Assembly: GCA_045604155.1 (NCBI GenBank)
Contig: JAZUNN010000034.1
Span: forward strand, 1-64,000
Direction: 5' to 3'
DNA: 64,000 nt
Origin: JAISGQ01 sp045604155
Lineage (GTDB): Bacteria; Bacillota; Clostridia; Oscillospirales; Acutalibacteraceae
Positions 48,463-55,689 of the stretch are shown one piece after another. The notes under the pieces are model-generated. The model searched no databases, had not been told where the DNA came from, and was given only the letters and a program-made list of their open reading frames with translations. Position 1 is the first letter of the stretch; every line of letters starts with the position of its first letter. Made by a program: the position numbers and the translations under genes.

Positions 48463-49254
48463 ATGATTATCGATATCCATACTCATACTTTTCCCGAAAA
48501 AATAGCCCCGAGAGCTCTCTCGGGGCTTGCTTCCACAAGTTTTCTCACTCCTGCTCTTGACGGTACTCTTCCATCCCTTCTTTCAGCAATGAAAGAGGAT
48601 GAGGTTGATATTTCCGTGCTGCAGCCCATTGCCACCGCACCTCATCAGGTGCCGAAATTAAATGATGCAGCAATCGAAAACAATAAGCTTGACAAAATTA
48701 TCAGCTTCGGTGCCATTCATCCTCTCTACCCCGACAAGGAAACTGAGTTTCAGCGGCTTCGTGATGCAGGTATAAAGGGCATCAAGCTTCACCCCGATTT
48801 TCAGCAGGTGTACATAGATGATCCTTCTGTTATTGAAACTCTCAGGCTGTGCGGCAAGTACGGTCTTATTGCCATGATTCACGGCGGACTGGATATTTCC
48901 TATCCGGAAATAAATAAAAGCACCCCCGAAAAACTGAGGAGAATTCTTCCTCTTCTCGGTGATGCTGTTATTATTTATGCTCATATGGGTGGTTTTGGTT
49001 ATTTTGAACAATCAGTGCGTTTCCTTTCGGACACCGATGTGCTCATTGACACTGCCGCTGTCTGCGACATTTATTCAAGTAACGAAATAAAATCTGTTAT
49101 TGATTCTTTCTCTCCGAAACGGGTGCTTTTCGGGTCCGATTCACCCTGGAGCCGTCAGAAGCTTTATATCGACTTTATACGAAAACTTGGATATTCAGAA
49201 GCTGAAACAGCTTCCATTCTTGGCGGCAATGCTCAGAAACTGCTGTTTCCCTGA
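48463..49254 (+). CDS. Amidohydrolase (metal-dependent TIM-barrel hydrolase)
   Basis: A 263-residue amidohydrolase-2 family protein. The metal ligands HTHTF are at 6-10, followed by KGIKLHPDFQQ near 107-117, MIHGG near 138, AHMGG near 170, and a C-terminal GSDSPW near 222. The family includes decarboxylases and hydrolases; the substrate is unknown. Its last 22 bases overlap the convergent regulator gene. Confidence 0.88.
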   Translation: MIIDIHTHTFPEKIAPRALSGLASTSFLTPALDGTLPSLLSAMKEDEVDISVLQPIATAPHQVPKLNDAAIENNKLDKIISFGAIHPLYPDKETEFQRLRDAGIKGIKLHPDFQQVYIDDPSVIETLRLCGKYGLIAMIHGGLDISYPEINKSTPEKLRRILPLLGDAVIIYAHMGGFGYFEQSVRFLSDTDVLIDTAAVCDIYSSNEIKSVIDSFSPKRVLFGSDSPWSRQKLYIDFIRKLGYSEAETASILGGNAQKLLFP

Positions 49255-49496
49255 CATTCTTCTCCGTACAGAAGCCATTCTACCGAAACATCAAGTGCTT
49301 CGGAAAACGCTACCAGCTCGTAATCTGACACGCATCTGTGCCCTGATTCGATACGGTTTATGGACATTCTGTCAAGCATCACGCCGAGCAGCTGTATTGC
49401 ACCGGCAAGATCCTTCTGAGTCATATGCTTTGATTTTCTTGTTTCTCTTACTCGCTGGGCTACAAGGTTCTTTCCGCTCATCTCCGAAAGTTTCAT
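49233..49496 (-). CDS. XRE family helix-turn-helix regulator
   Basis: An 87-residue single-domain Cro/CI-type protein: VRETRKSKHMTQKDLAGAI forms the first helices and MSINRIESGHRCVSDYEL the recognition part. EALDVSVEWLLYGE is the typical end. There is no ligand domain. The ATG follows GGGGAG. It converges on and overlaps the amidohydrolase gene. An extended -10 (TGTTATAAT, 49557-49562 core) lies upstream. Confidence 0.88.
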   Translation of the reverse strand: MKLSEMSGKNLVAQRVRETRKSKHMTQKDLAGAIQLLGVMLDRMSINRIESGHRCVSDYELVAFSEALDVSVEWLLYGEECQGNSSF

Positions 49497-49682
49497 CTTT
49501 GAACTCCCCTTTGGAAGGTTAATGAATTATTTTGAAAAAATTTTCCTACTATTGATATTATAACATATCGTGTAGAAAAATAGGTGTTAAAACAGTGCAT
49601 TTACAACAAAATTTATGTGTTTTTCAAATTTTCAGCATTTTTTACAAATGAATGTCAAAAATAGATTATGGAGGAAAAACTT

Positions 49683-50657
49683 TTGAACTGGCTTAAAACA
49701 AAAATTTTTACATCCACCGAAGGCATTGAGCCTCTTTGCGGAAGGCTTTATGCTCTTGGTCTGAACGGTGTTCAGATCGAAGACAGTGCCGACTTCAACG
49801 ACTTTATTGAAAACGAACAGCAATACTGGGATTATATTGACGAAAGCCTGGAGCCTTTGAAAACTGCAGAAACAAGCGTTACTCTGTACGTCACAGACGA
49901 TGCTCCCGGCCATGAGCTTCTCCTTCTTATCCGTGAAACTGTCGATGCTCTCAGACGTCTTGATACAGACAAAGCCTTCGGCAGGCTGGATATAGAAACA
50001 GAAGGTGTCTGCGATGAGGATTGGGCAAACAACTGGAAGCAGTATTACAAGCCTTTTACTCTGGGCGATAGGATTTTCATCCGTCCCGAATGGGTCGACA
50101 GTGAAGTACCCGAGGGTCGTGTGGCTCTTACCATGAACCCCGGTCATCTTTTCGGCACAGGCACTCATGACACCACCCAGATGTGTATGCTGGAGCTGGA
50201 AAGACTTATAAAATGCGGAGAAAAGGTGCTTGATCTGGGCTGCGGAAGCGGAATTCTTTCCGTTCTTTCCCTCCTGCTCGGTGCCGACAGTGCTGTGGCT
50301 GTTGATATTGATCCTGCTGCTCCCGAAACAGTCGGTGAAAACCTTCTTCTCAATCCTCAGTGTGCCGAAAAATGCACTGTTTATGTGGGTGATGTCACCA
50401 GCAATGAGGATCTTCACAAAAAAATCGGCTGCGGTTACGATCTTGTTGTTGCCAATATCGTTGCAGATGTTATAATAAGCATATGCAGTTCTGCTTTTTC
50501 CTTCATGCGTAAGGGTGCTCTGTTTGTATGCTCAGGCATAATCTCTTCCCGTGCTCAGGAGGTTCTTGATGCTCTGGAGAAGGCAGGCTTTGAGGTAATT
50601 TCTCAGCGCAGCCAGAACGACTGGCGCTGCATTACATCAATTAAAAATCAGGAGTGA
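49683..50657 (+). CDS. prmA: Ribosomal protein L11 methyltransferase
   Basis: SAM-dependent enzyme that trimethylates ribosomal protein L11. Length is 324 residues from TTG at 49683. The upstream in-frame ATG at 49668 is part of the ribosome site (ATGGAGG), and the TTG lies eight bases after GGAGG, giving the usual N-terminus. SAM motif I LDLGCGSGIL is near 182, VAVDIDPAAPETVGEN follows, and the N-terminal substrate domain is intact. Confidence 0.93.
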   Translation: MNWLKTKIFTSTEGIEPLCGRLYALGLNGVQIEDSADFNDFIENEQQYWDYIDESLEPLKTAETSVTLYVTDDAPGHELLLLIRETVDALRRLDTDKAFGRLDIETEGVCDEDWANNWKQYYKPFTLGDRIFIRPEWVDSEVPEGRVALTMNPGHLFGTGTHDTTQMCMLELERLIKCGEKVLDLGCGSGILSVLSLLLGADSAVAVDIDPAAPETVGENLLLNPQCAEKCTVYVGDVTSNEDLHKKIGCGYDLVVANIVADVIISICSSAFSFMRKGALFVCSGIISSRAQEVLDALEKAGFEVISQRSQNDWRCITSIKNQE

Positions 50658-50662
50658 CGGTA

Positions 50663-51226
50663 ATGAAAAAGATTCTTGCATTTATTCTCTGCGCATTTAT
50701 GATCCTTTCTTTTGCTGCCTGCGGTGAAAAGGAAGTTTCAAACGGCGAAATCTCAGGCACAAACGGCGGAGATTCCGGAAGCACCTCGGACGAGCCTTAT
50801 GTAGAAGATGATCAGGCTCTCCTCGATATTCAGGATATTATCGGTTTCTGGTGTGCCGAGTCCATCTATCAGGCTCCCCGTGCCACAGACGGTCAGTTTG
50901 ATTCCGACGAGGATGCTCTTCTCTATGCTCAGGGTATGCCCGTACAGATCAGCGCAAATGAGTTTTCTTCTCCCCTCTATTACACCGATAACGCTGTCTT
51001 CAGAAAAGTTCCCACCACTCTCGACGAGCTTGGCGAATACGGAATTCAGGTTGATGACGCACTGACTGCTCTTGTCGGTGACGGCGAAATCATCCGCCTG
51101 GATGTTATTGAGGGTGAAGATTCTGCGGCTTCCTTCCAGGTGTTCATCATCAACGGAACAACCATGCTTTACGAAGGCGACAGCGGATATATCTTCCTCG
51201 CTTCCCTTGAGGCTTCTGTAGGTTAA
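50663..51226 (+). CDS. Lipoprotein of unknown function
   Basis: A 187-residue predicted lipoprotein with lipobox LSFAACG at about residues 15-21. A Gly/Ser-rich linker is followed by an acidic globular part containing LLDIQDIIGFWCAESIYQ, which recalls small secreted lipocalin-like or META-type domains, but no family is firmly seen. The ATG at 50663 is used rather than the GTG overlapping prmA, because GGAG lies eight to nine bases upstream. It is co-transcribed with prmA. Confidence 0.75.
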   Translation: MKKILAFILCAFMILSFAACGEKEVSNGEISGTNGGDSGSTSDEPYVEDDQALLDIQDIIGFWCAESIYQAPRATDGQFDSDEDALLYAQGMPVQISANEFSSPLYYTDNAVFRKVPTTLDELGEYGIQVDDALTALVGDGEIIRLDVIEGEDSAASFQVFIINGTTMLYEGDSGYIFLASLEASVG

Positions 51227-51243
51227 TAAATTCTGATCATATG

Positions 51244-51274
51244 AAAAAAACGCAGCGAAAGCTGCGGTTTTTTA
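51244..51274. terminator. Bidirectional terminator between the lipoprotein and MATE genes
   Basis: CGCAGC-GAAA-GCTGCG stem flanked by A7 on the left and T6 on the right; serves convergent genes on both strands. Confidence 0.9.
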
Positions 51275-51275
51275 T

Positions 51276-52664
51276 TTATGCCTTTTTCTTTTCAGCAATT
51301 ATGTTGTTGACCCATACGCCTTTTTTGACAAGAATTATTGCTACTATGCACTTTACGCCTTCAAGGGACTGGCATATGAGATAAAGAGGGACTATGGGAA
51401 GCCCTGTGAATCTTGAAAGGACATATGCTACAGGCACATTCAGAAGCCACATGAAGCCATTGTCAAAAAAAAATGTGAGAAGTGTCTTTCCGCCTGAGCG
51501 CAGGGTGAAATAGGATGCATGGCACAGTGCGGAGAAGGGCATTATCAATGCAGCACAGAGCAGAAGCTGAGTTGCAAGATCACGCACTGTATCGCTTACG
51601 TTGTACATCATCGGTATAAAAGGTGATGCAATCGCCATGATAATTGCCATTCCGACAGCGGTTGCTGTGGAGAAGGTTATAAGCTTGGGTGCTTCATCCT
51701 TTGCCTTTTCAAAGTCGCCGCAGCCAAGGCTGTGACCGACCATTATCGCCACAACATTTCCCAATGCAAGGAATATTATGCTGAACAGATTTACAACTGT
51801 GCTTGTGATATTGTAAGATGCGACAACTGTGAGACCTCTTTCGGAATAGCTCTGTACCATTACGGTGACACCTATCGACCAGAGAGCTTCGTTGAGCAGC
51901 ATGGGAGTACCTTTTTTTATCATTCCCAGCGCAGCGCTTTTTTTGACATGAAGGCTTCTGTAAGCACCTTCGATAAAGGTGAACTTCTTGTGCTTTATAC
52001 CCGTTACCAGTGCCACAATAGCCAGCTCGGCATAACGGGATATTACAGTTGCTATTGCTGCGCCTGCAACTCCCATCTTCGGTGCTCCGAAGTGTCCGAA
52101 AATAAGTATGTAGTTGAAAACAAGGTTTATCATAACCGCTGCACAGCCTGCAATCATGGGAAGTCTTGTTTCTCCCGTTTCACGCAGTGTACCCGAATAG
52201 CACTGGACAACTGCAAAGGGAAGTATTCCCACAAGCATTATCAGCAGGTATTCCTCACCGAAATCAAGGGTCCTTGTCACGTCACCCACCGAATCTGAGG
52301 TCAGGAAAAGAGATATGAGCTGACGTCCTTTCCAGACAAACAGTCCTATACTGAGCAGGGACATCAGTATTACTGTCATCATCTTGAATCGGAAAGTTTC
52401 TCGCACTCCCTTTGTATCACCGTTTCCGTGAAACTGGGCTGTGAAGATTCCTGCTCCCGATATGGCGCCGAAGATGCACAGGTTGAATACAAAGATAAGC
52501 TGGTTTGATATTGCAACACCGCTCATCTGCTCCTCGCCTATGCTTCCAACCATCAGGTTGTCAAGAAGGTTTACAAAGCTTGATATACCGTTCTGTATGA
52601 CAACGGGGATCGCAAGGGCAAGAGTCCTTCTGTAAAAATTACGGTCTCCGATCAACTTACTCAT
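51276..52664 (-). CDS. MATE family efflux transporter
   Basis: A 462-residue multidrug/toxin extrusion protein with about 12 membrane segments in two related halves. N-terminal LALPVVIQNGISSFVNLLDNLMVG and the matching GTPMLLNEALWSIGVTVMVQ in the second half are typical of DinF/NorM-like exporters. It is driven by ion gradient; the substrate is unknown. It has a consensus promoter and a perfect inverted repeat over the transcription start, suggesting regulation. Confidence 0.93.
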   Translation of the reverse strand: MSKLIGDRNFYRRTLALAIPVVIQNGISSFVNLLDNLMVGSIGEEQMSGVAISNQLIFVFNLCIFGAISGAGIFTAQFHGNGDTKGVRETFRFKMMTVILMSLLSIGLFVWKGRQLISLFLTSDSVGDVTRTLDFGEEYLLIMLVGILPFAVVQCYSGTLRETGETRLPMIAGCAAVMINLVFNYILIFGHFGAPKMGVAGAAIATVISRYAELAIVALVTGIKHKKFTFIEGAYRSLHVKKSAALGMIKKGTPMLLNEALWSIGVTVMVQSYSERGLTVVASYNITSTVVNLFSIIFLALGNVVAIMVGHSLGCGDFEKAKDEAPKLITFSTATAVGMAIIMAIASPFIPMMYNVSDTVRDLATQLLLCAALIMPFSALCHASYFTLRSGGKTLLTFFFDNGFMWLLNVPVAYVLSRFTGLPIVPLYLICQSLEGVKCIVAIILVKKGVWVNNIIAEKKKA

Positions 52665-52686
52665 AATTATTCTCCATAATAATAAT

Positions 52687-52709
52687 TGCGGACTGAAAAC
52701 CAGTCCGCA
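52687..52709 (-). promoter_or_regulatory. Inverted repeat over the MATE transcription start (candidate operator)
   Basis: Nine-bp perfect arms TGCGGACTG / CAGTCCGCA around five bases, starting four bases downstream of the -10 box. It could alternatively end the TPR gene transcript, but no T-run follows. Confidence 0.5.
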
Positions 52710-52712
52710 GGT

Positions 52713-52740
52713 ATTATATACCGTTTAAATTTATTGTCAA
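52713..52740 (-). promoter_or_regulatory. Promoter of the MATE exporter gene
   Basis: TTGACA (52735-52740), 16 bases, TATAAT (52713-52718) on the minus strand; overlaps the last codon of the TPR gene. Confidence 0.8.
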
Positions 52741-53474
52741 GATAAAGAAACTTTTGCCTTTTGTGCTGTTTCAAGATCTTTCATAAACTGTGCGTTGTTT
52801 CTTCCTAACTTCGCTACCATCTCATACATCAGTTTAAATCCTTTTTCGTTTCCTGTTGCTTTGAATGCTATGCAAAGCACGTCGTATGCCTCGTATGTTT
52901 TATTATCAAGAGCTATAGCTTCTTTTGCATTTTTTATGGCCGAGTTAAAATCCTGAAGCTTCATCTGAGAATATGCAAGACCTGCATAGGCATATGCCTT
53001 TTTATTTTCATATTCAACTGCCCTTTCCCAGCATTGTTTTGCTTCTGTGTAGTTTTCCTCTGCAACACGGATAAGACCTCTAAGACAATACACCGCATAA
53101 AAATCCCTGTTCCTTTTTGATCTTTTCAAAAGCTTACCTAATTTATAGTCGGCTGCGTCATAGAAATCTTCATAATAATCTCGGGCTGCCTTGAGAAGTC
53201 TTTTGCGATCCTTTTGCTGATCTCCTGTTATAAATGCGCCATCCAGTACCTTCGAATACTTCATGCCAACTACCGTAAGCTTCTGTCCGGCGTTGTATAT
53301 AAGACTGTCTATCCCTGCTATAACTGCGGCAAATACAAATGCCCACACCTTATCCATGGTCATGAAATGCTCACAGTCCGCAGACATCTGAATATTTAAC
53401 CTTTCCCTTATGAACATAAATATTACCACAAATATTATACCCAGAACAGAACCAACTTTCAAAAATCTTTCCAT
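52737..53474 (-). CDS. TPR-repeat membrane protein
   Basis: A 245-residue protein: two N-terminal membrane segments (about 6-24 and 42-62), then soluble helices with tetratricopeptide repeats from about 105 (AVYCLRGLIRVAEENYTEAKQ, AYAGLAYSQMKLQDFNSAIK, AYDVLCIAFKATGNEKGFKL). A scaffold role at the membrane is likely; no partner is evident. It has its own promoter. Confidence 0.8.
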   Translation of the reverse strand: MERFLKVGSVLGIIFVVIFMFIRERLNIQMSADCEHFMTMDKVWAFVFAAVIAGIDSLIYNAGQKLTVVGMKYSKVLDGAFITGDQQKDRKRLLKAARDYYEDFYDAADYKLGKLLKRSKRNRDFYAVYCLRGLIRVAEENYTEAKQCWERAVEYENKKAYAYAGLAYSQMKLQDFNSAIKNAKEAIALDNKTYEAYDVLCIAFKATGNEKGFKLMYEMVAKLGRNNAQFMKDLETAQKAKVSLS

Positions 53475-53503
53475 TTTACCACTCCAAAAACCATTTCAGT
53501 TTC

Positions 53504-53531
53504 ATTGTAGCTATGCTGATGATTTTGTCAA
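53504..53531 (-). promoter_or_regulatory. Promoter of the TPR gene
   Basis: TTGACA (53526-53531), 16 bases, TACAAT (53504-53509) on the minus strand. Confidence 0.7.
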
Positions 53532-53537
53532 GAGCAA

Positions 53538-53565
53538 AAAACAGCACGTATAAACGTGCTGTTTT
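53538..53565 (-). terminator. Terminator after degV
   Basis: Twelve-bp stem AAAACAGCACGT and complement with a four-base loop and T-run, 13 bases past the stop. Confidence 0.9.
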
Positions 53566-53578
53566 CTGTCAGTATAAT

Positions 53579-54457
53579 TTATCTCTCTTTTCCCAGGAAG
53601 AACAGTGCAAGAGTACCTGCACCTGAATGAGCACCGATAACGGGGCCTATTGTTCCAATGTAGATATCATTCTTTATATTTACAAGCTTTCTGACTTCAT
53701 CTGCAAGCTGCTGTGCTTCTTCAATACAGTCACCGTGGCTTATGAATATGGGCTGATCTGCAATATCATCAAGTGCAGTTTCGGCAAGCTTTTCGGCAAG
53801 TCTGCGGATTGAAGCCTTTCTGCCTCTTGCCTTTTCCATGTTTATAAGATGTCCCTCGTTATCAACATGAAGAACAGGCTTTATCTGGAGCATTGTACCG
53901 AGAAGTGCTGAGGTTGCTGTAACTCTTCCACCTCTCTTGAGGTGGTTGAGGTCGTCTACGGTGAACCAGTGGCAGAGGTTGAGCTTTATGCTCTCTGCAT
54001 AGTCACGTACTTCCTCAATGCTCATGCCTTCATCACGCTTCTTGCAGCAGTGATATACAATAAGTCCCTGACCGAGAGATGCGCAGAGGGTATCCACTAC
54101 GAGCATTTTTCTCTCAGGATATTTTTCGGAAAGCTGTGCAGCTGCTCTGAATGCGGCCTCACAGGTGCAGCTGAGTCCCGATGAAAATGCGAGATAAAGA
54201 ACATCCTTGCCTTCTCTGAGGAATGGCTCGAAGGTTTCTTCAAAGGTTTTCTCGTTTATTGCTGCGGTCTTGCATACTGTGCCCTGACGTACAATCTTAT
54301 AGAATTCCTCGTTGGAGATTTCTCTGCCATCGGGATAATTGAGGTATTCCTTACCGTTTATAATAGCAGTAAGAGGAATAACTTCAACATTAAGCTTTTC
54401 AACCATTGCCGCATCAAAATCTGCAGCTGAATCTGTATAAATCACGTAATTATTCAT
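53579..54457 (-). CDS. DegV family fatty-acid-binding protein
   Basis: A 292-residue DegV protein (FakB-like), which in the family binds a fatty acid for phosphorylation by FakA. YVIYTDSAADF opens the protein, the lipid-binding SSGLSCTCEAA is near residue 90, and the C-terminal IGAHSGAGTLALFFLG is present. The ATG at 54455-54457 follows GGGAGG; the longer frame from 54505 is rejected. fakA is not in this window. Confidence 0.93.
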   Translation of the reverse strand: MNNYVIYTDSAADFDAAMVEKLNVEVIPLTAIINGKEYLNYPDGREISNEEFYKIVRQGTVCKTAAINEKTFEETFEPFLREGKDVLYLAFSSGLSCTCEAAFRAAAQLSEKYPERKMLVVDTLCASLGQGLIVYHCCKKRDEGMSIEEVRDYAESIKLNLCHWFTVDDLNHLKRGGRVTATSALLGTMLQIKPVLHVDNEGHLINMEKARGRKASIRRLAEKLAETALDDIADQPIFISHGDCIEEAQQLADEVRKLVNIKNDIYIGTIGPVIGAHSGAGTLALFFLGKER

Positions 54458-54490
54458 AAGGTCCTCCCTATTTCCGGAACTTGTACACCT

Positions 54491-54519
54491 AATATATAAT
54501 ATCAAATATTAAAAGTCAA
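54491..54519 (-). promoter_or_regulatory. Promoter of degV
   Basis: TTGACT (54514-54519), 17 bases, TATATT (54491-54496) on the minus strand; divergent from the DUF1836 promoter 42 bases away. Confidence 0.7.
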
Positions 54520-54560
54520 TTAAAAAATGTAACTAATTTATTATAGAAAATTAAAACATC

Positions 54561-54589
54561 TTGTTCTTTTCAAGATTATATGATATGAT
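54561..54589 (+). promoter_or_regulatory. Promoter of the DUF1836 gene
   Basis: TTGTTC (54561-54566), 17 bases, TATGAT (54584-54589). Start near 54597. Confidence 0.55.
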
Positions 54590-54617
54590 AAACAAAAAGT
54601 ATCTGGAGGATGTGCAA

Positions 54618-55244
54618 GTGTTTTACGATCGTGAACTTATCGCTCACAAGCTTCGCCGCTGGGAGCGTTCTCTTAAAAATTACCGTCTGCCCACATGGGA
54701 AGAGCTTCCCACTATCGAGCTGTATATGGAACAGGTTATTTCTCTCCTTTCTCAGTGGCTTTATTTTCTTCCCGCTGAGGATAATCAGGGTGAGGTTGTT
54801 ACCCCTACCGCAATCAACAACTATGTAAGACTCAAGATTATGCCTGCACCAAATAAGAAAAAGTATTCACGTATCCATATCGCTTATCTTATCATGATCT
54901 GCACACTCAAGCAGAGTGTCAATATTGCGTATGTTCAGAAAATGATCCCCATGGGACTTACCGAGGATGAGGTCAGAATCGTTTACAGTGACTATGTTGT
55001 TCAGCACCGTGATGCGGCTATGTATTTCATCAAGCAGGTCCGTGCTCATTCAAGAGATATTGTTGCTGCCGAAGACGGCGAAAACACCGAGGGTGCTGTT
55101 TCAAGAATTGTCATGCTCACTGCTGTTCTTGCAGGTTTCTCAAAGCTTATGACCGAGAAAATAGTCAATCTTCAGGGAGAAGACAAGGACACCGTTATTT
55201 CCACCGAAACACCTCCTGTAGGTGAAAGCATCGAAAAAGAATAG
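54618..55244 (+). CDS. DUF1836 protein (putative DNA-binding)
   Basis: A 208-residue protein of the Firmicute-specific DUF1836 family, with a MerR-like helical start (LPTWEELPTIELYMEQVISLL) and the segment TPTAINNYVRLKIMPAP typical of the family; related proteins are thought to bind DNA. GTG at 54618 is chosen because GGAGG lies eight bases before it; in-frame codons upstream lie between promoter and ribosome site. It ends in a strong terminator. Confidence 0.85.
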   Translation: MFYDRELIAHKLRRWERSLKNYRLPTWEELPTIELYMEQVISLLSQWLYFLPAEDNQGEVVTPTAINNYVRLKIMPAPNKKKYSRIHIAYLIMICTLKQSVNIAYVQKMIPMGLTEDEVRIVYSDYVVQHRDAAMYFIKQVRAHSRDIVAAEDGENTEGAVSRIVMLTAVLAGFSKLMTEKIVNLQGEDKDTVISTETPPVGESIEKE

Positions 55245-55250
55245 GATTCT

Positions 55251-55279
55251 GCCCGAAGCATAATGCTTCGGGCTTTTTT
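55251..55279 (+). terminator. Terminator after the DUF1836 gene
   Basis: Ten-bp perfect stem GCCCGAAGCA / TGCTTCGGGC, three-base loop, T6 tail. Confidence 0.92.
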
Positions 55280-55284
55280 CTGCT

Positions 55285-55434
55285 TTAAGGCTCGTCGTAC
55301 ACTGAACTGTATTCCCTTGCCTCGTCACGATTCATGGGTTTCTCTTCACCATCGTTATGCATCACGGGTATTTCTTCATCGTAGAGAAGCTCATCATTTT
55401 CGCTGAACGGTATGCTGCAGGAGCGTCTGTCCAT
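55285..55434 (-). CDS. Small acidic 49-residue protein
   Basis: A short frame too small for routine listing: MDRRSCSIPFSENDELLYDE is its first 20 residues and it ends YSSVYDEP. It is rich in Asp, Glu and Arg, with no hydrophobic segment. GAGG lies eight bases before the ATG, and TATAAT (55478-55483) lies upstream. It converges on the DUF1836 terminator. The function is unknown; support is from ribosome site, promoter and position. Confidence 0.55.
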   Translation of the reverse strand: MDRRSCSIPFSENDELLYDEEIPVMHNDGEEKPMNRDEAREYSSVYDEP

Positions 55435-55689
55435 GGTTGATTCCTCACATTCTAAATTGTTTGTTTAAAGTATTGGCATTATAAGTTTTTTCATTCATTT
55501 TTTCTGACAGCACTCATTAAACGTTACACCCTTACAACACCTTGTTTCATAAGGATTTATTGCACAAAACATCCGATTTGTTTCGGTTAATATGACAGTT
55601 GAGATTTCAATGCAATATATGTTATTATAATAACAGTAATATTGGGAAATTTCTAACCATCTGACATAAAGCTGAAAGGAATGGTAATC

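Noticed and set aside
55600..55680. Promoter of the giant gene
   Set aside because: TATAAT at 55626-55631 is clear, but no -35 at suitable spacing was found; left out of the features.
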